Assembly (NCBI RefSeq): GCF_964355755.1
Contig: NC_092671.1
Coordinates: 6,893,001-6,957,000, forward strand
DNA: 64,000 bases
Source of the DNA: Antedon mediterranea
Lineage: Eukaryota > Echinodermata > Crinoidea > Comatulida > Antedonidae
Direction of reading: 5' to 3'
Below are positions 22,701 to 35,100 of this stretch, in pieces. Positions within the stretch are counted from its first letter, which is position 1, and each line of letters starts with the position of its first letter. Both the position numbers and the translations under genes were made by a program. The notes under the pieces were generated by a model. The model did not search any database, was not told where the DNA came from, and saw only the letters and a list, made by a program, of their open reading frames with translations.

Positions 22701-25472
22701 CTGTTTGCATCTAAACATGAAGAGTTATTGAATAACGCAATACGTATTGCAAAAGTTCTAGACTGCATTTGTGAACAGCAAATGAAACAAAAGGAAACAA
22801 ACGAGGTATTAGCAATAAAAATGCATTACTTTGCTAGCATCCTACGTACATGCCACAAGTACTTAGTTGAAAGAGGCGAAACTGTCCATCATTTGATCAA
22901 ATAGTAAGTTGTTATGTTAAGCTCTGTCTACACTATCAAAGTTTATGTGACAAAAAAAATGTGATGTGCCCTTATATGGACTTGATGATGTCATATCACT
23001 ACCATATTTGAGCATATCACTACCATATTTGGGCACATCACTTTTGTCAAAATAGTTTGATAGTGTAGACAGCTTCATTCTACAGTATGTTCACTATGAT
23101 ACTTCTTTTACATAAACACCTTGGATAAACTTCATATTTTTTTCAAGGGGTCACTGTCTTTTCTATTCTCTGTTAGATAAAATATTTGATGTTGTAATTT
23201 GTTGAATTATATATATACATATACTATGACGTTATCCAAATTCCTTCACTTGCACTGATGAAGGGCTAGTGTTGCCCGAAAGCTCTGCTAACTTTTCTGG
23301 CTGTTTACTTTATCGTTTTGATTTAGCTTTTCGCTTTTTATTTTTGTATCTCCATTGAGATCCAGCCACTGATACCCACAGCATTGTCATTTTTTTCAGT
23401 AATTTGCCTTTGGATTTATATATATATATATATTTACAAAGAAGGAAAAGGACTACGTTTAAATGACCTACGAAAGTGGGAAAAACTTTCTCCCAAATTG
23501 CAAAAGTTTCAGATTTTATTAAGATAATTGAAAAAAAGACAAGTATATAGAGTCCGCAGTGTTGGCGTCATGACGCGTTGTGATGGTAGGTGGCGCTGCG
23601 TGGTTGCTAGCCAACCAAAAAGTTAGAAAATTAGAAAAACAGTTAAAGACAGTTAAAAGAAATAAAGCTAAGATACATAATTTGATAGAAATACAGATCT
23701 ATATAGTTTATCAACATAGTAGCGTTGAACGCATTTTTTGGTTGGCTAGCAACCACGCAGCGCCCTCTATCATTGTGACGTCACACCACAGAACTCTATT
23801 GTACAGTTCAACATTTCTTGAAATTCTCATTTCAATATTTGTTTAAAGCTTGTTACAGGGAAGAGAAGCTGATGGTGCCCAACTAGGTATGGACAGATAC
23901 CTGCGATTAACAATTAGAGACTTTCCCTACCATGAAGCAACTCTGTTTCAACAGCTGGTTCGGAGTCTAGCTGATCAAAGTGTAAGTTATGTTACTCATC
24001 AGTATAGACAGCCTAAATCTTTTCTAATTTCTTGTTATTTGTACATTGGACCAACAATCTTACATCCCATCTGAATGAAGAGGGCATACAATAATGTATC
24101 TTGCCTAAAGGATACAATAAATGTGACAGACAGGCTTAAACCCATGCCTCTTGCAATCCAATCCAATCCAATCTCTTACCATTATGCCGTATCATTCCCT
24201 GAAAGAAAATTATATACAGCACTCGATATTCCCAGGCAATCTCCAATCCAAGTACTCGTCGTAAGATAGCCAACCTGTTCTGGTACAGTAGATAGTAGTT
24301 TTATTAGCCTAAAATATTAGCTAAAACAGCTATATTGTATTAAGAATTGTTTTTAACCATTCAGAATGAGCCTGCAGCTCTTGCCTGTCTAACACAAGTT
24401 ATAAATGGTCTACACATGGCAACAGATGAAAAGATTTGCTCAACATGTGGAGATGCAGGAGCCCAGAAGAAATGTTCTGCCTGTAAAATGGTAAATTTAT
24501 AAGATGATTACAGTATACTAATGTACCTCACTTAAGATGCTGAAATGATATTAAATCCAGGAGGAGAAAAAAACACATTGCCTTTAATAAAACATTTGTG
24601 CGATGATAATATTTCATTAAATTTTTTTAATTAAAAATTAATTTATTTAATAATTTATTTACTTATTTCAGTGCAATTATTGTGACCAGGCCTGTCAAAA
24701 ACTTCATTGGTTCACTCACAAAAAAGTCTGCAAACATTTAGTAGAGGCAGAAAAGAAAAGAGCAATTGATGAAGAAAATAGGAAAAAAATGGCAGTAGAT
24801 AAAAAAGAACATGATGATCAAGCTAAAGATGGAAAAAAGGAAGGAGGGTATGAAGTAGAAGTGAGCAAGGAAGGCCAAGAAAGTAAAGAAGTTGAGGCAA
24901 AGAAGGGCCTTGAAGGTATGGTTTAGATAATTACTTTGATACTGTCAAAATGATTCTACTGCAATTTACTACATTTTATTTACAATTACCAAACTTAAAT
25001 GTTTAGGCTCTGTCCAGCACACTTTTGCTCCAAATTAAAGCTCTGAGAATTCATTTTCTTAAATTCTCATTTTTTAACTTGGTCACGGTTCACTGCATAA
25101 ACATAAAATCTGGCCCAGGGCCAGCCTAACTTTATGAAGTGTTTACACTTATCAATTGCCAACTTAAGGGTAGTCCTGGGCCGGCCCATATCATGAGTGT
25201 AAATTGAGTCTAGGATGCCCAAAATGTAATAATCCAAAACCACTTTAAATATTTTCTTGCTTTCCCATTTTACAGCATCTGAAGCTGCCACTGCAGACAA
25301 GATTCCAAAAGAGATAGAAGCAAATGGAGATCATCATTCAAAGGTCAAAGGTGATATGAAAGGGTTGTCAATAGATGACATAAAATTGAGCGAGGATATA
25401 AAGAAAATGATGATGAACAATGCTGGAAAGAAGATACCCATGGGATGTCCGTTTTCAGGGATGGGAAAATAG
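19731..25472 (+). CDS. ANKMY2: Ankyrin repeat and MYND domain-containing protein 2
   Basis: In vertebrates this protein acts with FKBP38 in ciliary and Hedgehog signalling (family knowledge). Exons: 19731-19797, 20023-20087, 20319-20457, 20770-20943, 21041-21126, 22695-22903, 23849-23981, 24365-24490, 24672-24915, 25276-25472. They join to 479 aa; human is about 440. Ankyrin repeats span roughly 40-145 ([40 protein letters not shown]). A MYND zinc finger uses C316, C319, C328, C331, C337, C341, H349 and C353. A lysine- and glutamate-rich tail ends in CPFSGMGK. At exon 7 the acceptor AG at 23847-23848 is used: the AG 12 bp further on would create a stop with the preceding TA. Introns hold two MITE A copies in intron 5 and, in intron 6, another MITE A copy, a Penelope-like fragment and a foldback; a SINE lies in intron 7. 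All exons are in phase. Confidence 0.94.
21198..21366. mobile_element. MITE family A, copy 6
   Basis: Complete ends. The core has an expanded run of the ATATCAC...ATATTTGGGC subunit, about three copies, including a CACATCACACCCATATTTGG variant. In ANKMY2 intron 5. Confidence 0.9.
21869..22138. mobile_element. MITE family A, copy 7 (long form)
   Basis: 270 bp, longer than the other copies because of about 120 bp of extra internal sequence (about 21925-22030) containing the short repeats GACTTGTGATGAAG and GACTTGTAATGAAG. Both terminal repeats are present. In ANKMY2 intron 5. Confidence 0.88.
22919..23075. mobile_element. MITE family A, copy 8
   Basis: Left end intact, right end slightly shortened. 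It begins 15 bp after ANKMY2 exon 6 (ending 22903), directly behind the donor GTAAGTTG. Confidence 0.9.
23205..23395 (+). mobile_element. Penelope-like retroelement fragment with hammerhead-like core
   Basis: Contains CTGATGA (23255-23261), GGGC/GCCC arms around a 7-nt loop, then GAAA (23278-23281), followed by CTCAATGG-type sequence in reverse (TCCATTGAGATCCAGCCACT). A close copy in the opposite orientation lies at 40.28-40.45 kb. Such cores are known in Penelope-like elements. A bulged A and no obvious stem I suggest it is not active. Confidence 0.55.
23545..23804. mobile_element. Foldback MITE with arms of about 70 bp
   Basis: The arms share a perfect 30-bp core (23592-23621 and 23735-23764, beginning GGCGCTGCGTGGTTGCTAGC). 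Weaker pairing extends to TATAGAGT and ACTCTATTGT at the borders. The right end is about 44 bp upstream of the ANKMY2 exon 7 acceptor. TA at the border hints at a Tc1/mariner-type relative (inference). Confidence 0.82.
24078..24200 (-). mobile_element. SINE remnant, minus strand
   Basis: Read on the minus strand it has a B-box-like GGGTTTAAGCCTG, then ATCCTTTAGGCAAGATACAT, the segment typical of animal tRNA-derived SINEs. A related minus-strand piece lies at 51.36-51.44 kb. In ANKMY2 intron 7. Confidence 0.55.
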
Positions 25473-27161
25473 GATATGAAATATTGGAAACATGGTTATA
25501 TATATTTACTAATACATATGCTTTGCTCACTATCTATGTAGTCAATGATGCGTGACGCAACTCTAAACACTAAACCCTCCTCTGCAGATTATGATTGGTG
25601 CAATTCTGTTTGAGTAAACTACTATACAGTGTTTTCAAAAGGTATACTATTATGTAGTGCAGTTGAGCATCCACCAACCTTGTGTCAACATTGGAGGTCT
25701 GCCACTGGGACTATTGTACAAAATCTTTATTTCAACATTTGTTATGTTGTACTGTTTGTGATTTTTGTTTTAATTGAGAGATTGAAGCTTATTCTCGATA
25801 AGCTCTTTGCCATATCTCTCCAGGATTCACCTGTGTGTATAAATGTGTGTTGATGATGTGTTGTTTCAATTGTAATATTTAAGTGTAAAATGTAGTTCTG
25901 CTAGATATCGTAAGTCTTCACAGTTATAACATAACATAACATACATGCAAATGAGCATCTGGATGCTTGCATAATTTGTTAACATCATAAGGGCACACAT
26001 TTGAAAGAGGACATTTTCATAGAAATGAGTTTGAGATGGAATATCAAATTATTTAGAATATATTTCCATGTATATTATTTACATTGAAGAAGTGTAATGT
26101 TCATGTTTTAAAATAAACCAAAGCACCCATCCCAGAGTTCCCCTGTTACGTTGAAAGGAGAGAACATACATAGAAAGAGGTGCTCGTTCATGCAAATCTA
26201 TTAACATGAATGAATATAGAATTGTACAGATATGCTGTTGGTAAATTCCTTGTTTAGAATTAATTGTTTGATGTTGTAATGATTTAAAGTTAAAAAAATA
26301 TATTATGGTGCAGTGTTGTAGGGTGGATATGATCTGTGTACACATTTATACACTTCACCTGCCTTGCTTATTCAGATATTTTATAAACCAATTTTAAGAA
26401 AATTATGTATACAGACATCACAAAGCATTTAGAGTTTCTGTCTTGAGAATCTCAAGTAAGCCTAGAACTCTACTATATAAAGAAATAGATATTTTAAACG
26501 CACAGACGCTAACCATAAAATGGTATTCAGTTTTATAAATATAATTATTTACAAGAAACATTTATATCTTGCTGCTATTTATTTTTTTAAGTACGTACTT
26601 AATTATTACCAAGATTTCGTTTTGACATGATTAGGGGAAAGAGGTGTTAATTTTATGCAAAGATTACTCTGTGTATGTTATAAGCCCAGTATACACTGTT
26701 CCATTCATATCAGGACTTTCATCTCTCCTTATTGCAATAGATTTGGATGGATTGACACATTTAATTAATTCATCGTTTGTTTCAAAATCTTTTAGTGTCT
26801 TTTTTCATTGGGTTTTCTCTCATGAAATTGTAGGCTATTGTTGATTTAGTTCCATGAAAATTGTTGTAATTAAACTGAATTTGTATGCTGACAAAATGAT
26901 AATGTATGAATTAAAAATGAATACAAAGCATATTTCTTTTACACAGTATAAGATTTTTTTTGGGGAATTTAATGATTCTTCTAAATCGGATAGATATAGA
27001 GGGGGTAATTTATAAATTACGTCATACCTTAAAAACAACAACACAGAGAGAGAGGCTGACTTTATATCCCGTGTTCGCGAGTCAGCAAAATAAAATATTC
27101 TTTTAAACAACCTATAACTGATCATTTTTCCAATTAATTTAAAAAAATTACAGTATACAAG
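25473..27161 (+). other. ANKMY2 3' untranslated region and ANKMY2/CHMP5 spacer
   Basis: AATAAA at 26112-26117 is a plausible ANKMY2 poly(A) signal, giving a 3' untranslated region of about 650 bp. The interval just before 27162 should contain the CHMP5 promoter and leader. I see no further gene. Confidence 0.45.
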
Positions 27162-29921
27162 ATGAATAGATTATTTGGAAGTTCAAAGCCAAAGGCTCCT
27201 CCGCCAAACATGAGTGACTGTATCAAGAACGTAAGTTACAAATGTCCACTTATTTCCTGCCAAAAAATGCTGAGCTAGGCTAGGCCTAGGCTTTTACTTA
27301 GATGTTATTCTTGTTGTCACTGCTAAATGTCGTGACCAGGCTGCCATGACCTACACCTTTTATACTATAGCCTTGGCCTAGCGTAATACTGTATAGTTAG
27401 GTTTTATATGTTTTACTTTTATATATTATTTAAGATAGCACCTCTCCTCCATCAATATTCCCCTGGTTGGTATATTTTTCTTTTTATTAACATTTATTAA
27501 TTAAGAAATAAGAATAAAAGTACTACTACTAGCTAGGCTAGGCCTAAACAGATAAAACACAAAATGCATAATTCTAGCCTACTTTTGTTTTGTTGGTATG
27601 CAGCACCTGGCAGCGAGGCATATTATTATTACTACAAGCATGGAGCTATAAAATTAGTTAGCTATATAATTGTACAGCTCCATGCTACAAGTACAAGACA
27701 TATTATTATTACTACCTCCAGACCTAATTAATTATTAGTCCATAGTAGTGTAGTAGCAAATAGAAATACCCTAGCCAGTCTATAAAATAACACTTAAAAT
27801 AAATATCATTTTTATGTTTTCCTCCATTAGGTTGATTCACGATCAGATTCTATAGAGAAAAAGATAGCCAAACTGGATATGGAACTAAAGAAGTATAAAG
27901 ACCAAATGAAGAAAATGAGAGATGGCCCATCCAAGGTAAACATTCATATATTGATATAATATAATACACATTTATTTAGATTTACAATTTAATTTAATTT
28001 CACTGCTTCTACTGGATAAAACCCTTTAAAAAATGGCCCAATAACATTGTTATATTTTAGTGGAATATTGTTATTTTTTTATCTTAACAGAATATGGTTA
28101 AACAACGAGCAATGCGTGTTCTTAAGCAAAAAAAAATGTAAGACTTACCGTGTCATTTTTTTATCAAAATTGTGAACATGAGAAATGAAATAATAAGGAT
28201 GTTTAAAATATTTAATTTATGATTTTTTAAGGTATGAGCAACAAATGGAGAACCTTCGCAATCAATCGTTCAATATGGAACAGGCTAATTTTGCAACACA
28301 GACACTGAAGGACACAAAGACAACAGTGGATGCCATGAAACTAGGAGTTAAAGAGATGAAAAAAGAATACAAGAAAGTTGACCTTGATCAAATAGAGGTT
28401 AGATGCAATGTATAGTAATAAATAATATAATAACTAAAATGTGTATCTTTCAAAGTTGCACCATTCAAAATAAATGATTAAATTTAACCAAAAAGTCATT
28501 TTTTTATTCAAATTATAGTTTTTCAGGTAAATCATTTTTTTTTTATCCAATTTTTTATCAAAGTGAATAACTATTATGTGACATTAAAATGACATATTCA
28601 ACAACAAAATTGTAAAAAAAAATATTTTTCAGGGGTATAATATATCTTTAAAAGTATATTTGAGAATACTGGTTAACAAATATGCAAGTAATTCTTGGGT
28701 ACCAGGATGTGTCTTACAACTGAATACTATGTCTTATTTTTCTTAATGCTTTAGGATTTGCAAGATGATATGGAAGACATGATGGAACAGGCAAATGAGG
28801 TACAGGAAATGATGGGAAGGACTTATGGAACCCCTGAGCTGGATGAAGCTGATCTGGAAGCAGGTGAGACCCATAGATGACGTTTTTAACTTTTATACTT
28901 TTTATTTATACTGGGTGACATCTTTACAGTACATACACTGTTCTGCCAAAGTAATTTTTTAAGTTTTAACATCATTTAAATCTGGCAGTAGGTGTTGATC
29001 TTATCAAATATTGAATACCTTTTCATACAGTCTGTTTATATAATGTATATATTGTGTACAGACACAGAGGAAGATCATATAATTTACATGATGATTATCT
29101 AGTTTGGAATTATAAACTGGATGAGATGATGTATTCAATGTATTTGCTAACTGAAAATATATAGTCTGAACATTAAAATATGTCATACCTAGAAATATCA
29201 CTTTCATACTGGCAAGTTTTAAATTTCGTGGTGGGACTAGCTTGTGGATGATGTAGCTTCATTGTCGCTTTAGAAGTCCCAGACTTTATGTCAAATAAAT
29301 AAATGGTGGAAGATGAGTGTGATCAGTTTTAACATTTACGTCACCCCACCGGGCTATGTATATAATTTAATAACCGATAATGTGGTAGACACATTTATTT
29401 GATGGAATTAAGCCTGTATATTTTGTTTACAGAACTTGATGCACTTGGTGATGAAATGTTCCTTGATGAAGATAATTCCTATTTAGATGAAGCTATCAGT
29501 GCTCCTTCAGTACCAGAATCAGAAATCGGAGGGGACTCTGTTGCTTCTAAGGTATGTTCTGACATGCATGTTTCCTTATTTTCCATAATAGCAACTAAAC
29601 AGAAGAAGAAATGAATATAACCTACAAATAATAGTAATAATATACACAATTTAACTTTCTTTCCTGAATTGTTATTGTATGTTGTATCATGGAAGATAGC
29701 TCAATGGTTGTAGCTATTGATTCATTTAGAATAATCTGTTTTTATATGTATGTTAATATCATATTATTCCATTATATATTTAAACTTATTTTGTACAATA
29801 ATGGTATTTCCCATAATAAAATCTATTTTGGTATTAATGAAGTCATTAAAACACATGTTTTATTTTATAGGATGGAGTAGCTGTTGATGAGTTTGGACTG
29901 CCTCAGATTCCAGCATCCTAA
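27162..29921 (+). CDS. CHMP5: Charged multivesicular body protein 5 (ESCRT-III)
   Basis: ESCRT-III-type subunit that binds LIP5/VTA1 and helps VPS4-driven membrane scission at late endosomes (family knowledge). Exons: 27162-27230, 27831-27935, 28091-28137, 28232-28397, 28755-28863, 29433-29551, 29871-29921. They join to 221 aa; human CHMP5 is 219. The protein opens [20 protein letters not shown]. It then has long charged helices ([20 protein letters not shown]), [20 protein letters not shown] and [17 protein letters not shown]. Near the end are [15 protein letters not shown] and the conserved terminus [11 protein letters not shown]. Introns are GT-AG and phases fit. The third exon is only 47 bp and ends in an A-rich run. 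Acidic C-terminal and basic N-terminal halves are kept, as in the family. Confidence 0.97.
27639..27684. mobile_element. Tiny palindromic insert, CATGGAG type (46 bp)
   Basis: CATGGAGCT pairs with AGCTCCATG, with a looser centre. It is flanked by the perfect repeat CTACAAG (27632-27638 and 27685-27691). In CHMP5 intron 1. Confidence 0.82.
28480..28655. mobile_element. Element B, right-half relative
   Basis: AATAACTATTATG followed by a decayed right end (ATAATATATCTTTAAA) resembles the right half of the element at 7902-8454. In CHMP5 intron 4. Confidence 0.45.
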
Positions 29922-30567
29922 TCTATCTTAAAAAATGTAATTTTATACTTGAATGGAACATTGATTTATTCGTAAATAATATGAAGGGGTCAATTTAATT
30001 TTCTTTAGGTCACAGGAATGACCCCTGGCATTTATTTATGTAGCTGGTTATGTTATACATTGTTTTGGTATTTGTTTAAAACAAATATAAGCCTGTAAAC
30101 TTATCCATGGAAGATTTTTATAATGTTTAACTGTAAATATGTTGCCCTATGGTAAACACTGTATTAGGCATTGCCTCAACTTGTAGACAAGTTTCATCGA
30201 ATTTAAATTTATTATTTATTTTGAGGTAAATCTTTACTTTTATTTCTGTCAAAATTGCTGTTTCCTTGCCAACTTCCTGATAAGTAGATAACAATTTTGA
30301 GACACAAATAAAAGTAAAAATTCACCTTAAAATTAATTATGCAATAACAATATAATTATTTTTATGAATGCTACGTCCAAACAAAAATAACCCATTATAA
30401 GTTTTAATATACAAATTATATCTATAATACAGTATAATAATAAATACTTTATTTTAACACAGAAAAGCTTGTGTCACCAAAAAGGTGTTCTTCTACAAGG
30501 CTGTGATCAACTGAATACATTACTAATTTAAAAAAAACACAAGAGAGAAATAATTAAACAAAATAAA

Positions 30568-30655
30568 GTACACCACGTATATTAGTTCTGAAAAGAACTG
30601 TCGAATTTCTTGACGTTTTGACTAATATGCTTTGATCGTCCTCAGGAATGAGAAT
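30568..30655 (-). mobile_element. Penelope-like fragment, minus strand
   Basis: On the minus strand it reads CCTGAGGACGATCAAAGC, then AAAACGTC, then CAGTTCTTTTCAGAAC and GTGGTGTAC. This is the CTGAnGA...AAACGTC arrangement seen in Penelope-like elements. The last two words also occur at 10.9 kb. Confidence 0.5.
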
Positions 30656-31064
30656 GTAACATAAAGACCATTATACATCACTTTCAGAATTTGGATTGTA
30701 CACTATATCTATTTAAAATGATACGATATGTATTATAATTTACATATGTTTATATTAGACACATTTTAAATTATGTTGTGTTGAATGCATGTATTTTATA
30801 TTATGAAGGGATAGGCGTTTTGTGTAATACCATGTGCTAAAGTTGTTTTAAAATAACTTTTTGTGTTTTATTTATCATTAAATACTTCATATAGTTTTTA
30901 ATGTTAAGGCGAGAATCTAAAAATAAGAGTATTTATACAGATATTGATAAATAAACTCTTCTATATACCCATACATTTACCTGCATTATTTTATTTGCTT
31001 GTACTTAAGTTTCATACTTTATGAAACCGTTTCACCGAAAATTTTAATTAATTTTGGCTTAGAA

Positions 31065-31085
31065 CAGGGAGTTCTCAACTCCCTG
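31065..31085. mobile_element. Tiny palindromic insert, CAGGGA type (21 bp)
   Basis: CAGGGAGTT pairs with AACTCCCTG around three bases. It is flanked by the perfect repeat CTTAGAA (31058-31064 and 31086-31092). Confidence 0.85.
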
Positions 31086-32068
31086 CTTAGAACTACTACA
31101 TTTTAAATTATAGATCTTATCTTGTATACGTCTTTTTAGAAAATGATCATGTATGATGTATTATATCGTCATGTTGATATGATAAGTTCCCCAAACTTGT
31201 CTTATTTTTTATGACTATATAATAAATAATGAATCTAATAGATGTTTTTCATTATGTATATAATGAATACAGTACATAAGAACAAAGAACACATTCTTTA
31301 AACAAGGCAATCAAAAGTCATTACATTACGGCTATAATGAATTGCGCCATCTATTGTCTAAAATGATAAACAAACTCTATCATCAACAACAAAAACAACA
31401 CAGAGGTACAGTTCAGCCGCATCATCATCATTCATCATCAATCACTTTTCGAATTGAAAACGAAGACAGCAGCTATGCAAACCAAACCAAAATAGTTTTG
31501 TTGTGGAGCGTGTATGCATTGTATTTACATATGATTTGTCATAAGTAAGGTAAATAGCCTCTCTACCTAATTTTATACGGTGTAACTGTAGGACTACCTG
31601 TCCTACTAGACTAGAGTAGAGCCGAGCTTAGCAGTCCTCCTATCCTATAGCTACTGTAAGCTGCAGACTAGGGCTGGTGGTGGTGGTAAGTAGGCCTGAT
31701 CTGATCCATTGTGAGTGTGTGATAGCCGGTAGAGTGTATGCAATGTCTATAGGCCTAACTAAACTAGCCTACGCACAATTTGAAATTGCGCAAGGGTTTA
31801 CTTTTGTAATTAAAAAAATTGAGTTGCTGTCAGTGTCATTCCCGAAATCAATCCTATCCCCTTGAAATCTTTCACGCTTGAAATACCAATAATATGGGTC
31901 ACGGAAAAAATAAAATTTCGGTATTTTGTATAGTACCACTAGGACCAATTTCAAACGCAACCGATAAAAAGGGTTAGTGTGAGGCAGAGTAAACCATGTA
32001 GGCCTAGTTTCCTATTTTCAAAAATAATAATAAATAAATGTTAAAGAATTTTGTTTTGTTCTTTTCAG

Positions 32069-32137
32069 TACATGGGCTTATTCAAAGTCCCTTCATTATG
32101 GATTCATCTGTTCCTCCTTAACATACAGACGTCATGA
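32069..32137 (+). promoter_or_regulatory. Upstream ORF ending at the start codon of the four-TM gene
   Basis: Behind an acceptor (TTCTTTTCAG, ending 32068) an ATG at 32072 opens a 21-codon frame. Its stop TGA (32135-32137) overlaps the main start as ATGA. This would let ribosomes terminate and restart. It depends on the transcript containing this exon. Confidence 0.5.
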
Positions 32138-35100
32138 CTAGGAAACTCTTATGCTGTACAGATAACCTGTCTGTGTTGCCGGTATGTGGCGTATTCTTAG
32201 GTCTGCTGGGCATAGTATTATTTATATTGTACCTTGTAGTTGAAGATTTGACGACATCTCTAGAACACATAGATGGTGCTGTACCAGTGTGGGTACCAGC
32301 CGTTCTGGTGAGTTGCATTTAAATTTTACCACATTAATCAATGTTCAAAAATTTAAAAAGTGTATACCATGGTATAAACATAGATCTTGAGTACACTAGC
32401 AGTGACTTTCTGATGATTGTGGCAATTGTACAGTTAAAAGTTAATATTTGTAATTTTAATTTCAGTTACTATTTACTGGAATCTCTATGATCTTGCAGTC
32501 CAAGAAACGTCCAGTTGGCCTTGTAAGTTTTCAGTGATACATTGTTTGTAATGTAATTGTTATGTAATGAATGTAATTGTGATGTAATTATAATGTAATT
32601 ATAATGTAATTTGTACAAATCATGGCAGAGAGTGGATTTAAATTATAGATAAAAAGACTAAATACTGATTGTCAGGCTGACTGATTGTATAGATAATTAG
32701 AGACCAAGTGTGAAATGAAATGCACTTTAAAAAACGTATAATGATAAATTAATTTTGAGGTAATTCCTCAAATTCAAAATTTCAGAGCTTTTTTACAAGA
32801 TTTTTTTTCTTGAAATAAACAAGAATAAAAATTACTTTAGCAATGATATTTAAACATAATTTAAGCATTACAAATTGTCAATAATCAATACTTAAATATT
32901 GCATTAAACTTCAAATCAAATTTTACAGTACTGTAGTACTTAAATTAAAACCAGTCTGCATTGTTTGTAGACCAGACATAGCGTTTTGAAATTGTTTAAA
33001 TATTGAGACTTATAATTATTCCTAACAAATGTACAAATATTTATGTTGGTGTAGCAACTGTGTTCTTTATTGTTCACTGTGTTGGTATTCAAGTTTCTAC
33101 CCACCAGATTGAATTGTTAAAATTATACAATACAGTAATACTGTCCTAGAGGTTTTACTATACAATCTTTTCTGACTTTTTTTTTTTCTTGTTTTTCCAA
33201 ATGTAATTTTCTCAATCATAACTTTAATTTTTTGTCTGGTATTCTATTTTGTACCTACCTGCCATAATATAGGCTTTATAGTGAAATATGCTATAACCTA
33301 AACACGAAGATAAAAATGAAAATTGTTTAAATTATGTGTTTGGGGAAAGAGAGAGATGTAGTACAGGTTAAAAAATGGAATTCTGGTGAAAAAAGGATAA
33401 ATTGATATAGCTAAAAATGTAGAATTTTATTTTAAATGTGCAGTTGAACCATATGCTAGCTACAGTCTAATGCTATTCTTCAGCACAGTTCAACTGTCCC
33501 ACTAACTGCCTTCAGTTGAGTCAGCCTATTGTCTCTTAGCCCAACCCAACTAACAATCAATATTCTGTTGAAGCCAATGAAGTCTGGTACAATTAAACAA
33601 CGCTGTTCATTGTACAAACATGCTTCACTAGAGTAATTCATTTTTATATGAACGGTACTTCCTGTGAAAAATTAATTTTAAGGTTGAAATAAATTTGGAA
33701 TTCTATTTACAATATTTGTTTAGTTAATTTTGCTATAATATTTATTGTTATTATCATTTATTATTATTAAAAGCAGTCATATAGAATAATACAATTTAAG
33801 ATTAACTAAAAAGGATATGAAAATGGATGCAATGTAAAGGCCACTAAGATTAAGTAATAGTGTTGTTATTAAACCAATGAGTTATTTCTCATACAAAGCA
33901 TATAGGAGGTATCTGAACAACTACACTAAATATCATGTTTAATAACCTAATCAATCAAAGAGGAAACTAATGATATTGGAGAATTATTTGTAATTTAAGA
34001 AATGAAAAAAAAAAAAATTAATAAAAAAAAATAAAAGCAAAATATACAGTAATGTAGCTATTAAACATAAATAACATCTCATGCCATTAATTTGTATATG
34101 TATTAATTGTATAATAAGAATAAGTATAAATTTATAATTGTACTACATGTACTAAGGTAAAACCAATACTGTTATTATTAATTTCATATTCAAACGAAAT
34201 ATTGTTTATTTTTCACATAGCATACTGTAGCAATCATACCAATAATTTAATGAAATGTAGATAATCAAGTAACAACGTTGTTTTCACATGGTTCAATGAC
34301 AGAGCCTCCGTTCCCATTGTGCTAATGGTAGTCTGTGTTACCCAGGTGTTGCCAGGCTTATCGAGCGGAATAAAGGTGTTCGATGGGGCACCACTCAATT
34401 GTAATATTTTACGATCTGTTAATCTTTGTCCATATATGGTGGTAGGTATGGATGTATTGTAGGTTATATTAAATGATAACAAAATAAATTTATATTTATT
34501 ATAATTATTTATTATAAAATATTTATCCCTTAAAAAATGGTCAAATGTCATACATTTACAGTAGTTGTAATAAATCTAAATATAACCCAATAGACAACAG
34601 TGCTAAAAAAAATAATCACAACCCTGATTCTTTATTTTTTCAAAGTTGGAAAGAGATTTTGAGACTAAGTATACAATAAAAAATACAATAACATTGTTCC
34701 AGTTAGTTCTGTGGTTCATATTTATTTCAAAACCTGAACTACACTGATGAGATCTAACGAGATGACAACATTATATAATAAGCAACGTAACATAGAGGCC
34801 TGAGGCCCCTGGTTTTGGAACCCCAAGTGGCCCTCCAATGCTGGCCTCTGGCATGTATAGCCTTTTCGACATATTTTAATGCCTGTTTTTTCCTCTGAAC
34901 ACTGCTCCGGGCCCCTGGGTTTAGCCAGTGAGTGCTCATAGCCTTTACGCCATTGATGATAACATGACATCATTTGTTCCCATCTTTATCTTTCAGTTGG
35001 TAGTATCACTGTGCTTAAGCATAGCATCAGCTGTAGTATGCGTCTCAGTAGCAGTACCCACAATTATGGACACTATACCATTCATGGAGAGCCTAACACT

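Larger units (their letters stand above)
29922..32068 (+). other. CHMP5 3' region and spacer
   Basis: Starts with the CHMP5 3' untranslated region (AATAAA at about 30308) and continues as AT-rich spacer with a Penelope-like fragment and a tiny palindrome. CpG-containing sequence around 31.5-31.8 kb may hold the promoter and a non-coding first exon of the next gene, but its boundaries are not visible. Confidence 0.4.
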
